64,000 nt of DNA, taken from Pseudomonas bijieensis (lineage in GTDB: Bacteria > Pseudomonadota > Gammaproteobacteria > Pseudomonadales > Pseudomonadaceae). The position numbers were made by a program, and so were the translations under genes. Shown in pieces: positions 24,619-33,243 of this stretch. The notes below the pieces were generated by a model. The model did no database searches and was not told where the DNA came from. It saw only the letters and a list, made by a program, of their open reading frames with translations. The number at the start of each line of letters is the position of its first letter. The stretch's first letter is position 1. Location: the NCBI RefSeq assembly GCF_013347965.1, contig NZ_CP048810.1, positions 310,001-374,000 on the forward strand. The letters are read 5' to 3'.

Positions 24619-25219
24619 CTATGCCGCCTCCGCCGCTATCGCCGCCTGGACGCTGGGGCGTGCTGCGATTCGCGCCATGAACGAGGCCAGCACCGGCCAG
24701 TCCCCGATCTGGATATTGAACGACGGCAGCCAGTTCAAGACGGTGAACAGATAGCCGTCGGCCAGGCCGAAGGTGCCCATCAGGTAATCCTGTTGTTCAA
24801 GCGCCTGGCTGAGGTAGTCCAGGCGCCTGAACAGTTTTTTTCCTGAAGATGGCTTTGGTCGGCTCGGCAATATCGGCGTTGAACAGTGGGGCACATCCGC
24901 CGTGGATCTCGGAACTGATGAAGTTCAACCACTCCTGCAGGCGCACCCGCTCCCAGGTGCCATTGGCTGGCGCCAGCGTGTTTGCGGGGACCAGATCGGC
25001 CAGGTACTGGACGATGGCGGGCCCCTCGGTCAGGACATTCCCGTTGTCCAGGACCAAGGCGGCCACGTAGCCCTTGGGGTTGATGGCCAGGAAGTCGAAT
25101 CCGTCGGCGGTTCGTTTGGTCTTGTTGTCGACCCGAATCAATTCAAAGGGCAGGCCCAATTCCCGCAGCACGATGTGCGGGGACAATGAGCAGGTCATGG
25201 GGGCAAAGTACAGTTTCAT
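24619..25219 (-). pseudogene. Glutathione S-transferase gene with a frameshift at an A7 tract
   Basis: Starting at ATG 25219 (MKLYFAPMTCSLSPHIVLRE), a beta-class GST is read normally through its thioredoxin-like domain into DIAEPTKAIFRKK. At the run of seven A (plus-strand T at 24835-24841) this frame leaves the family pattern and stops at 24797. One base shifted, the protein continues in another frame as KKLFRRLDYLSQALEQQDYL and completes the helical domain to 24619. One A fewer restores about 199 residues, the usual GST length. Causes could be a real mutation, a sequencing error or slippage. It stands divergent from the LysR gene at 25333. Confidence 0.85.
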
Positions 25220-25300
25220 CGTTTCCTCAAGGACGGGGGACGTGCCGCCAGGATCCGTGAGGGAAGGAACATTTTCAAAGGACATCTTCAGTGCTAGAGT

Positions 25301-25315
25301 ATGACAAAATATCAT
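25301..25315. promoter_or_regulatory. Possible LysR-type binding site
   Basis: ATGACAAAATATCAT is an interrupted dyad (ATGA/TCAT) with an AT-rich centre, lying 18 bases before the LysR start and between divergent genes, as LysR boxes usually do. Short and assigned by eye. Confidence 0.3.
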
Positions 25316-25332
25316 GAGCAAGACAAACCTCC

Positions 25333-26238
25333 ATGGCCAGTCGAATCCCTTCTCTCAATGGCCTGAAAGCATTCGAATCAGCCGCCAGGCACATGAGCTT
25401 TACCAAAGCCGCGCAAGAGCTGAACGTCACTCAAACAGCCATAAGCCACCAAATTCGCCGGCTCGAAGATGAGTTGGGCGTGCGCCTGTTCCTGCGGCTC
25501 AAGGATGGCCTGGCCCTGACAAACGAAGGCCATGCCTATTTTCCTGGCGTTCGTGCGGCGTTCCAGGAGTTGCGCTATTGCACGCAGACGTTGCTGGAGA
25601 ATCGCAATAACAGCGTGTTGACGATCAGTACCCTGGTTTCATTTGCCTCCAAATGGCTGTTACCACGCCTGGCGTCTTTCCAGCAGGCATTCCCCACTAT
25701 TGATGTGCGCGTCACGGCGTCCACCGAATGGGTGGATTTTCGTCAGGGCGGCGTAGATGCGGCCATTCGCTACGGTCATGGGGGCTGGAAGGGGATGCGG
25801 GCCGACTGGCTGATGGCCGATGAAATCTTTCCGGTGTGCAGCCCCAGGCTACTGCAAGGTCCAACGGCCTTGGAGAAACCGGGCGATCTGGCCCGGCACA
25901 CGTTATTGCAGGTTAGCGGCGTGACCGGCGACGACTGGAGTTCATGGTTGAGTGCCGCCGGCCAATCGAAAAAACTGGCCGAAGGCAGCCGGTTGACCTT
26001 CGACCTTGCCATGATGGCTGTACAGGCTGCTGTCGACGGCCTGGGGGTATGCATCGGACGTTCAACTTATGTCGAGGATGACCTGAAGGCAGGACGGCTG
26101 GTAGCACCCTTCGATCTGCGATTGAAGTCTGATCTCGGCTTCTATTTCGTGAGCCCCCATGACATGGCCGATTCCCCAAAAGTGCAGGCTTTTAGAACCT
26201 GGTTGATGGATTCCGTGGGTTTTGGTGCAGAAAAGTGA
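25333..26238 (+). CDS. LysR-family regulator (GcvA-like subgroup)
   Basis: A 301-residue protein with N-terminal winged helix-turn-helix (FESAARHMSFTKAAQELNVT, then QTAISHQIRRLEDELGVRLF) and a periplasmic-binding-like effector domain (residues 90-295) with VDAAIRYGHGGWKGM and GLGVCIGRS. The start SRIPSLNGLKAFE is typical of GcvA-like regulators. Divergent from the broken GST gene, which it presumably regulated; if that gene is dead, this regulator may have lost its local target. Confidence 0.92.
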   Translation: MASRIPSLNGLKAFESAARHMSFTKAAQELNVTQTAISHQIRRLEDELGVRLFLRLKDGLALTNEGHAYFPGVRAAFQELRYCTQTLLENRNNSVLTISTLVSFASKWLLPRLASFQQAFPTIDVRVTASTEWVDFRQGGVDAAIRYGHGGWKGMRADWLMADEIFPVCSPRLLQGPTALEKPGDLARHTLLQVSGVTGDDWSSWLSAAGQSKKLAEGSRLTFDLAMMAVQAAVDGLGVCIGRSTYVEDDLKAGRLVAPFDLRLKSDLGFYFVSPHDMADSPKVQAFRTWLMDSVGFGAEK

Positions 26239-26324
26239 TTACAGCGTACCGTTCAGTCTCCAGCCAGTGAGCCGATATAAATTAAGAAGGTCCGGTTACT
26301 TTCAGGGTTCACCGAGGGTACGTC

Positions 26325-27680
26325 ATGTTTAATAAGAAACTAAAAAATGAACTGACGGCTAGGACGGCCGAATTGGCAACATACAAGGGACTGGTTGGCG
26401 CCTTGGAGCGGTCGATGGCGGTTATCGAGTTCAGCCCCGATGGCAAGGTCCTTCGGGCGAACGAGAATTTCCTGAGCACGATGGGCTACCGTGCGGATCA
26501 ATTGGCGAACCTGTCCCACAGGGATTTCTGCACCCCGGCGCTGACGGGCAGCGCCGAATACCGTGAATTCTGGAACCAATTGCGCGCCGGCAAATTCGTT
26601 TCCGGTACGTTTCAGCGCCGCAGTGCGTCAGGCCAGAATGTATGGTTGGAAGCCAGCTATAACCCGGTCATGGACGAGCAAGGCCGCGTCGTGAAGGTGG
26701 TCAAGTACGCACTCGATGTCACCGCCAGAGTGGCCAATGAGGCCGAAACCCGTGGCCGGCTGGCGGCGCTCGATCGTGCCATGGCAGTGATCGAGTTCGA
26801 CCTGGGTGGCAACATCCTGACCGCGAACGACAACTTCATGAATGTCATGAATTACTCGCTGGCCGAGCTCAAGGGCAAGCATCACCGGATGTTCTGCGAG
26901 CCCAGCCTGGTGGGCAGTGCGGAGTACAGTGATTTCTGGCGGCGTCTCAACGCCGGTGAATTTTTCAGCGGTCAATTCAAGCGTCTCGGCAAAAACGGCA
27001 AGGTCGTCTGGCTGGAAGCCAGCTACAACCCGGTCTACGACGCCGAAGGCAAGTTGTGCAAGATTGTGAAGTTCGCCAGTGACATCAGCGAACGGGTGGA
27101 GAAATTCGAAGAGGACTCCCGCGGCGCTTCCCGTGCCTATCACATCTCCGCCGAAACCGAACGGGTGGCCGAACAGGGCGCCCAGGTGATCCACCAGACC
27201 GCCAAGGAGATGCGCGAGATCGCCGACAACATCGGTGCCTCCGCGCGTCTGGTTGGGCAACTGGGGGCGCGTTCGGAAGAGATCACCGCCATCGTCAACA
27301 CCATTCGCGGCATTGCCGACCAGACCAACCTGCTGGCCCTCAACGCGGCCATCGAGGCTGCGCGCGCCGGTGATCAGGGGAAGGGCTTCGCGGTGGTGGC
27401 CGACGAGGTCCGGCAACTGGCCGGGCGCACCAGTCGCTCCACCTCGGAGATTGCCGAAATGATCGGCATGATCCTCTCCGAAACCCGCGATGCGGTCGCG
27501 AGCATGAACATAACCCATGAAGGCGCATTGCGCGGTGTCACCCTGGCGGACCAGGCCGGATCGGTCATCGTGCAGATCCGGAACGGGACCACCGATGCCC
27601 TCGATGCGGTGAGCATGTTCGCGTCCAAGCTCGACGAGTCCGAGGTGATTCCCAAGACGGCTATCGGCTGGGTGGGTTGA
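26325..27680 (+). CDS. BdlA-like soluble PAS-PAS-MCP signalling protein
   Basis: A 451-residue cytosolic protein without membrane segments. Two closely related PAS domains (residues about 25-140 and 148-260) each start with AVIEF and contain [10 protein letters not shown] methyl-accepting signalling domain follows, with tip sequence [19 protein letters not shown]. This is the plan of P. aeruginosa BdlA, which triggers biofilm dispersion, and of related energy or redox sensors; PAS cofactors (haem or flavin) are possible. The C-terminus is short and lacks a CheR/CheB-tether pentapeptide. The last 20 bases overlap the end of the convergent histidine kinase gene. Confidence 0.9.
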   Translation: MFNKKLKNELTARTAELATYKGLVGALERSMAVIEFSPDGKVLRANENFLSTMGYRADQLANLSHRDFCTPALTGSAEYREFWNQLRAGKFVSGTFQRRSASGQNVWLEASYNPVMDEQGRVVKVVKYALDVTARVANEAETRGRLAALDRAMAVIEFDLGGNILTANDNFMNVMNYSLAELKGKHHRMFCEPSLVGSAEYSDFWRRLNAGEFFSGQFKRLGKNGKVVWLEASYNPVYDAEGKLCKIVKFASDISERVEKFEEDSRGASRAYHISAETERVAEQGAQVIHQTAKEMREIADNIGASARLVGQLGARSEEITAIVNTIRGIADQTNLLALNAAIEAARAGDQGKGFAVVADEVRQLAGRTSRSTSEIAEMIGMILSETRDAVASMNITHEGALRGVTLADQAGSVIVQIRNGTTDALDAVSMFASKLDESEVIPKTAIGWVG

Positions 27681-29298
27681 CGTGAGCTGAGGCCTCGCCC
27701 TTGCGATCCATGCGCTTGACCAATTCAAGCAGTACCGCGCGCAACTCTGGCGGTCGCACGGGCTTGGCCAGCACCGAGATATTCAGGCTTTGCAGTGATT
27801 GACGGATCCGCTCGATCTCATGCCCGGTGATGACCAGCGCCGGGACTTGCCAGCCGCGCTGTTCGCGTATCGCGGCGATGCATTCGGAGCCTGAAATTCT
27901 TGTGCCCAGGTCGAAATCGGCGATGACGATGTCGCAATCACTGGCCAATCCCTCGCCGTCGCTGTGGGCCTCGACCTCGCAGCCCCATTTTTCCAGCAGC
28001 GCCGAGGTCGCCATCAGCACGTTGGCGTCGTCTTCTACCAGGCACACTCGCAAACCGTCCAGGCGATTCTGGACGGGCACGACCTTGGGCGACGTGATGC
28101 GTGGTGCCGCTGGTTCCAGGCCGCTGATCGCCACCCTGGTGCCTTGTCCGACCTTGGAGCGGATGTGTATATCGACGTCCAGTAGCTGGCTGATGCGCTT
28201 GACGATGGACAGGCCCAGGCCAAGGCCCTCGACATCTTTGTCGCGCACATGACGCACGCGGTAGAACTCCTTGAACACTTCGGGCAAATGTTCGGCGGCA
28301 ATGCCGCGTCCCTTGTCGTAGATCACCACGGCCAGGCGTTTGCCCTGGCGACGCACGCCGATCAGCACAGGTTGGCCGGGCGCGTACTTGAGGGCGTTGG
28401 ACAGCAGGTTCTGGACCATCGTGGTCAGCAAGCCGGGATTGACGCTGACCCAGTAAGGACAGGCGCGCAGACGCAGTTCGACACCGGCCCAACGGGCCGC
28501 CTCGGTGTTTTGCTTGACCACGTCTTGCAGCAATTGGCCCAAGTGTACGGTGTCGGCCTTCGGCATCAGCTGGCCGTGATCCAGGGTGTAGATATCGAGG
28601 ATCGAGCGAAACAGTTGCGATACGGTGTGCAGCGAGCGGTCGATGTTGTCCACCAGCCGCAACTCTTCAAGCCCCAGCCGGGCGTCACGCAGGCAGGCGG
28701 TGAACAGGCCGATGGAGTGGATCGGTTGGCGCAGGTCATGGCTGGCCTGGGCCAGGAACCGCGACTTCTCCTGATTGGCCGAAATGGCCTCTTCGGAGGC
28801 AATGCGTGTGCGCTTGAGCAAAATGTGCGCGTAGGCAGGCACCACGATGGTGGTGACAATCAGCATCAGGAACATGTAGGGCTGCGTGCGCCAGAATGGG
28901 TTCAGCCAGAAAATCAGCACCAGGGTCGACAGCGCGATAACGGTTGCCAGCGCCAGGTAGCGCGAGCCGAAGCGCATGCCATTGCCTAAAGTGACCCAGA
29001 GCAGCGCTGCGTAGATCGGCAGTGCGCTTTCACCTCCCAGCACCATGGCGAACGCGATGCCCGTGTAGTCATGCAGCATCGAGAAAAGGCGTCGCCAGAA
29101 GAAGTGTCCTGGCCAGCGCTTGATGATCATGCGCAGGAATACCGAGGCGACGATAAACGTCACGATGTAGACGATGATGGGCACGTAGCCTGTGGCACCA
29201 CCGGGATGGATACTGGCCAATACGGCGATATACAGCAGCGCACAGGCGCTGACGATCAGGCGCAAGGTGGCCTGGTCGAGTTCACTGTTCTTTTCCAC
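27661..29298 (-). CDS. Membrane hybrid sensor histidine kinase (paralogue A)
   Basis: About 545 residues: five or six N-terminal membrane helices (to about residue 155), HisKA with phospho-His in [17 protein letters not shown], HATPase with [12 protein letters not shown] and [13 protein letters not shown], and a C-terminal receiver with CLVEDDANV and phospho-acceptor Asp in IADFDLG. I choose GTG 29298 ([14 protein letters not shown]), because the paralogue at 31423 begins the same way; TTG 29337 would add 13 residues. No periplasmic sensor domain is present, so the signal is probably membrane- or quinone-related. Stop codon overlaps the MCP gene end. Confidence 0.9.
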   Translation of the reverse strand: MEKNSELDQATLRLIVSACALLYIAVLASIHPGGATGYVPIIVYIVTFIVASVFLRMIIKRWPGHFFWRRLFSMLHDYTGIAFAMVLGGESALPIYAALLWVTLGNGMRFGSRYLALATVIALSTLVLIFWLNPFWRTQPYMFLMLIVTTIVVPAYAHILLKRTRIASEEAISANQEKSRFLAQASHDLRQPIHSIGLFTACLRDARLGLEELRLVDNIDRSLHTVSQLFRSILDIYTLDHGQLMPKADTVHLGQLLQDVVKQNTEAARWAGVELRLRACPYWVSVNPGLLTTMVQNLLSNALKYAPGQPVLIGVRRQGKRLAVVIYDKGRGIAAEHLPEVFKEFYRVRHVRDKDVEGLGLGLSIVKRISQLLDVDIHIRSKVGQGTRVAISGLEPAAPRITSPKVVPVQNRLDGLRVCLVEDDANVLMATSALLEKWGCEVEAHSDGEGLASDCDIVIADFDLGTRISGSECIAAIREQRGWQVPALVITGHEIERIRQSLQSLNISVLAKPVRPPELRAVLLELVKRMDRKGEASAHVNPPSR

Positions 29299-29429
29299 TG
29301 GTTTTTGAACCTCATGAGCTCCTGATGCCTTGAGCAAGCGTAGCGGCTAGCCCATCCGTGCTATTCAGAATTGTTGCCCGAGCCGGGATACTTCAGGGGG
29401 TATTACCACTCAGGACGTCGGGAGAGTAC

Positions 29430-29819
29430 ATGAACGGAGTCGTTCGTTTTGTCAGTGTGATCAGCGCCACGATGCTGTGCGCTTCAGTGGCCCATGGGGG
29501 GAGCCAGGCGTGCACGATGGAGGGCGAAATGACTGTCATGGGGCAACACATCGAGGCGAAGGACTGCGTGCAGGCCAGCGATAAGCAGCCGGTGGCCAAG
29601 TTCCGCTCCAGCTGTGAGGCCTATGCCAACATGCCGGTCGCACTGGGTGGCGAAGCGGGCAGAATCACCTATTCACAGACCTGCCCGGAAAATCCCCAAG
29701 GCACCTGTTTGAATGTGAATGGGCAGGGCGTGGACTTCTATTACTACAAACGTACCGCTGAGCTGTTGGACAGTACACGCAAGGGTTGTGCCTTGAGTGG
29801 AGGTACTTGGAAGGAGTGA
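29430..29819 (+). CDS. Small exported Cys-rich protein
   Basis: A 129-residue protein. ATG 29430 follows GGGAGA by 5 bases and starts a signal peptide (MNGVVRFVSVISATMLCASV, cleavage near AHG). The mature part has six Cys, enough for three disulfides, with SCEAYANMP and CALSGGTW. The longer frame from 29358 is unlikely. I do not recognise the family. It is a single gene followed by a strong hairpin. Confidence 0.78.
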   Translation: MNGVVRFVSVISATMLCASVAHGGSQACTMEGEMTVMGQHIEAKDCVQASDKQPVAKFRSSCEAYANMPVALGGEAGRITYSQTCPENPQGTCLNVNGQGVDFYYYKRTAELLDSTRKGCALSGGTWKE

Positions 29820-29827
29820 TCGGCGAG

Positions 29828-29857
29828 GGTGGGGGCAGGCTTGATGCTGCCCCCACC
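29828..29857. terminator. Strong 11-bp hairpin between convergent genes
   Basis: GGTGGGGGCAG (29828-29838) pairs with CTGCCCCCACC (29847-29857) around an 8-base loop, 9 bases after the exported-protein gene and 15 bases after the end of the lipoprotein gene read the other way. Probably a shared terminator; no T-run. Confidence 0.65.
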
Positions 29858-29872
29858 GGACGAGCCATTACG

Positions 29873-30370
29873 TCAGTAGACCCTGTAGTACTTCACGACG
29901 TCATCGACGAAATAGATGGTCAATACCGAGCCTTGGGTCTGGCTTTGGCCCGTTTTCGTGCCGGTCACGCTGCTGACGTCGTTGGCCACGGTCTGTGCCT
30001 TGGACAGTTGTGCCGAGGTGTCGTACATCTTCTGGCGCGTTTCGGTCGACACGTATTTATTGGCCAGCTTCATGTATTTATCCAGACCCTCATCGCTCTT
30101 TTCATAGGTCCAGTTCGACTCGTTGCTGGTACTGGTCGAATTGAGTTCTTCATTGGTCGGCGCGCCGAACATCTGTGTGATCTGGCCTTTTGTCGTCTTG
30201 CCCGGAATGATCGTTTGCTTGAGGTAAGCGACGTCGTATTTCCTGGCGCCCTGATTCAAGGAGCTCATCAAGTTACCCAAGTCACCGGTGTTTGCACAAC
30301 CGTTGAGTACGCCCGCCAGCACGCACAGCGCCAATCCATTTCTAAGTGTTTTTCCATATTCGAAGGACAT
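29873..30370 (-). CDS. Outer-membrane lipoprotein, SmpA/BamE-like
   Basis: A 165-residue protein with lipoprotein signal: lipobox LNGC puts the acylated Cys at residue 25. The segment IIPGKTTKGQITQMFGAPTN is the conserved start of the SmpA/OmlA/BamE fold. The rest is Ser/Thr/Gln-rich and the C-terminus ends in a strand (VLTIYFVDDVVKYYRVY). True BamE is shorter and sits next to fur or recN, so this is a paralogue of unknown role in the envelope. Confidence 0.85.
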   Translation of the reverse strand: MSFEYGKTLRNGLALCVLAGVLNGCANTGDLGNLMSSLNQGARKYDVAYLKQTIIPGKTTKGQITQMFGAPTNEELNSTSTSNESNWTYEKSDEGLDKYMKLANKYVSTETRQKMYDTSAQLSKAQTVANDVSSVTGTKTGQSQTQGSVLTIYFVDDVVKYYRVY

Positions 30371-30679
30371 GATGACTTACCTTGAGTTAATGTCAGGACC
30401 ATTCCATTTCAACCGGGTGACGGTGAAGTTGACCCAGCATTGCGCCGCCTACCGATTTATTTGAGTAATAGGCTTCGCACGCCAAAACGTTTCAATAGGC
30501 ACAGGGATACTGCACGGCGTATGGCGCGTTGGCTTTTATGTCTGGCTGTTCGAACAGCCTTTTTAAGGAGCGTCCACAGCTTAGGGGGGAGTACTGGGCG
30601 AAGCTATAGTACAAGTGTGCTATGGCCTTGGAGGCGGGCAAAGAGGATAACGCTCAATTAATATTGCGGCGGCATATAT
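30371..30679. other. Intergenic, no gene seen
   Basis: A 309-base gap between the lipoprotein gene start and the end of the response-regulator gene. It is locally AT-rich at 30655-30690. It probably holds the lipoprotein promoter. No ORF with a ribosome site, no clear hairpin and no RNA gene was found. Confidence 0.5.
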
Positions 30680-31318
30680 TTAATTGTCTTGTTTTTCCGA
30701 CCATCCGCCATTACTGGGGAAATTGGAAAATTGCGCCGCGGCCGCCGCGCGTGTGGGGACACCCAGGGATTTGAGCAGGCTTGAGACATGGATGCGCACC
30801 GTGAAGGGGGAAATGCCCAAGTCCCGCGCGATCTCCTTGTTGGTCTTGCCGGCGGCGATCAAGCCAAGCACTTGCCGTTGGCGCGTGGTCAGTTGGGAAA
30901 GTGCATCGTCCATGATCGAGTTTTCGGCTTGATACTTCACTACCACTTCGCCTTCGCGTATTGCCATGATGGCGTCGGCAATACCGGCGGGGTCGATATT
31001 CTTGCCGATGAAACCGTCGGCACCCAGGCCCATCACCTGGGAAATAACCTCGATGTCATCCACCATTGAAACCACGATGATCGAGGTGCGTTTGAATTCA
31101 CTGCGCAGTTGGCCTATGACTTGCAAAGATTTGATCCCGGGGAAGCGCAAGTCGAGTATCAGGGAGTCTACTTCCACCCCGGACCGTGCCAGCGCCAATA
31201 CTTCGTCCAGATTGCCAGCTTGTTCTATGGTTGCAGTTGGCATGAGTCGTTCAATGGTCCTGAGCATTCCTTCGCGAAACAAAGGATGGTCGTCTGCAAC
31301 AATTACTCTGCACGTCAT
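30680..31318 (-). CDS. LuxR/NarL-type response regulator
   Basis: A 212-residue regulator. The receiver has ADDHP (residues 9-10), phospho-acceptor Asp of LILDLRFPG (about 56), and the switch Lys in GKN (about 105), all intact. The C-terminal LuxR helix-turn-helix is [20 protein letters not shown] followed by [20 protein letters not shown]. Divergent from hybrid kinase B at 31423 with 104 bases between, and near kinase A, so it is the likely output of one or both. DNA targets are unknown. Confidence 0.93.
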   Translation of the reverse strand: MTCRVIVADDHPLFREGMLRTIERLMPTATIEQAGNLDEVLALARSGVEVDSLILDLRFPGIKSLQVIGQLRSEFKRTSIIVVSMVDDIEVISQVMGLGADGFIGKNIDPAGIADAIMAIREGEVVVKYQAENSIMDDALSQLTTRQRQVLGLIAAGKTNKEIARDLGISPFTVRIHVSSLLKSLGVPTRAAAAAQFSNFPSNGGWSEKQDN

Positions 31319-31422
31319 GTTTTCAGATCCTTCTGATCTTCAAGTCCGCGAATCGTAACCTAAACTACCCCCTCGGGTTTCAAGTTTGATACAACCTTTC
31401 ATGTTGGAATAATCCTGTGACC

Positions 31423-33030
31423 ATGACGGAAAAGAATAGCGAGCTTGATCAGGCTACGTTGAGATTGACGGTCGGGGCCTGTGCTTCACTCTACGTCATT
31501 GTCGTGGCGTGTCTGGCCAGTGACTTCGATACCTATGTACCGATCCTCTGGTACATGACGTTTTTCTTCGGCGTCGCGGTCCCGCTGCGCATGGCGGTCA
31601 AGCGCTGGCCCGGGCACTTCTTCCTGCGTCGGCTTTTTGCCATGACGCTGGACTATGCAAGCCTCGCCTTCGCCTTGATCGTGGGTGGGGAGGGCACGCT
31701 GCCGGTGTACGCGGCAGTGCTCTGGGTCACGTTGGGCAATGGCATGCGTTTCGGCTCGCGCTACCTGGCGCTGGCAACCGCTATCGCGCTGTCGACCCTG
31801 GGGGTGATTTTCCTGCTCACGCCGTTCTGGCGTGGCCAGCCCTACCTGTTCCTGACGTTGATCGTCACCACCATCGTGGTGCCTGCCTACGCGCATATCC
31901 TGCTGACCCGTACCCGCATCGCTTCGGAAGAGGCGATTGCCGCGAACCAGGAGAAATCCCGCTTCCTGGCCCAGGCCAGCCATGATTTGCGCCAGCCGAT
32001 CCACTCGATCGGCTTGTTCACCGCCTGCCTGCGCGACGCCCGGCTGGGCCAGGAAGAACTGCGACTGGTGGATAACATCGACCGTTCGCTGCATATCGTG
32101 TCGCAGCTGTTTCGTTCGATCCTGGACATCTACACCCTCGATAACGGGCAGCTTGAACCCCAGGCCGAACCCGTGCACCTGGGCGCGTTGCTCCAGGACG
32201 TGGTCAAGCAGAACACCGAAGCCGCCCGTTGGGCCGGTGTCGAGTTGCGCCTGCGGCCTTGTCGGCATTGGGTCAACGTCAATGCCGGCCTGTTGGCGAC
32301 CATGGTGCAGAACCTGGTCTCCAATACGCTCAAATATGCCCCCGGCCAACCGGTGTTGATCGGCGTGCGTCCGAAAGGCAGTGGCCTGGCCATCGTCATC
32401 TATGACAAGGGCCGAGGCATTGCCGCCGAACACCTGCCCGAGGTGTTCAAGGAGTTTTATCGGGTACGCCATGTCCGTGACAAGGATGTCGAGGGGCTGG
32501 GGCTGGGGTTGTCCATCGTCAAGCGCATCAGCCACTTGATCAATCTGGACATCCAGCTGGACTCCCGGCTCGGCCAGGGCACCCGCGCCATGATCCAAGG
32601 ACTGGAAAGGGTCGCGCCGAGGGCTGCGGTGGACAGGCCGGTGCCCACCCAAAGCCGCTTGCAGGGCTTGCGGGTGTGCCTGGTGGAAGATGACGCCAAC
32701 GTGCTGATGGCGACGTCCGCGCTGTTGGAGAAATGGGGATGCGAAGTGGAAACCCACAGCGACGGAGTGGGCGTGACCAGTGACTGCGACATCATCATTG
32801 CCGACTTCGACCTGGGTACGAAGGTCTCGGGTTCCGAGTGCATTGCCGCGATTCGCGAACACCGGGGCTGGGAAGTCCCTGCCATGATCATGACCGGCCA
32901 TGAAATCGAGAGAATTCGCCATGCGCTGCACCACATGAACATTTCGATCCTGGCCAAGCCCGTGCGCCCCCCGGAGTTGCGGGCGACCTTGCTCGAGCTG
33001 ACCAAGACTTTCGCCAGCATCAGGACATGA
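31423..33030 (+). CDS. Membrane hybrid sensor histidine kinase (paralogue B)
   Basis: 535 residues with the same layout as the gene at 27661-29298: membrane helices, HisKA ([17 protein letters not shown]), HATPase ([25 protein letters not shown]) and receiver ([16 protein letters not shown]). Long stretches of the kinase core are identical between the two, while the first 100 residues and the linker before the receiver differ, which suggests duplication followed by change in sensing. ATG 31423 is preferred to GTG 31417. Divergent from the LuxR-type regulator. Confidence 0.92.
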   Translation: MTEKNSELDQATLRLTVGACASLYVIVVACLASDFDTYVPILWYMTFFFGVAVPLRMAVKRWPGHFFLRRLFAMTLDYASLAFALIVGGEGTLPVYAAVLWVTLGNGMRFGSRYLALATAIALSTLGVIFLLTPFWRGQPYLFLTLIVTTIVVPAYAHILLTRTRIASEEAIAANQEKSRFLAQASHDLRQPIHSIGLFTACLRDARLGQEELRLVDNIDRSLHIVSQLFRSILDIYTLDNGQLEPQAEPVHLGALLQDVVKQNTEAARWAGVELRLRPCRHWVNVNAGLLATMVQNLVSNTLKYAPGQPVLIGVRPKGSGLAIVIYDKGRGIAAEHLPEVFKEFYRVRHVRDKDVEGLGLGLSIVKRISHLINLDIQLDSRLGQGTRAMIQGLERVAPRAAVDRPVPTQSRLQGLRVCLVEDDANVLMATSALLEKWGCEVETHSDGVGVTSDCDIIIADFDLGTKVSGSECIAAIREHRGWEVPAMIMTGHEIERIRHALHHMNISILAKPVRPPELRATLLELTKTFASIRT

Positions 33031-33243
33031 CCCCACCCAAGCCATGCCAAGCAGCCATCAGCCGGGTTTTCCACCATTCCATTTTATGAAACGGTGGATT
33101 GCAGTTTGTGCGTATTCCTGCGCAGCCGCTTTGGGCAGAAGATGACTCCAGCCACTTGCACACCTGTGCAGACGATGGCGGAGAATCCCTAACCGTAGCG
33201 CACTGGCGCAGGCGTTCATGCTGCGAAGCGCGAGGAGTAGCTG

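Noticed and set aside
24835..24841. Programmed -1 ribosomal frameshift
   Set aside because: The rejoining needs a net one-base forward shift, not -1, and no stimulatory structure is seen; a simple indel is more likely.
31486..33045. 519-codon minus-strand frame over hybrid kinase B
   Set aside because: Mirror of the kinase reading frame in high-GC DNA.
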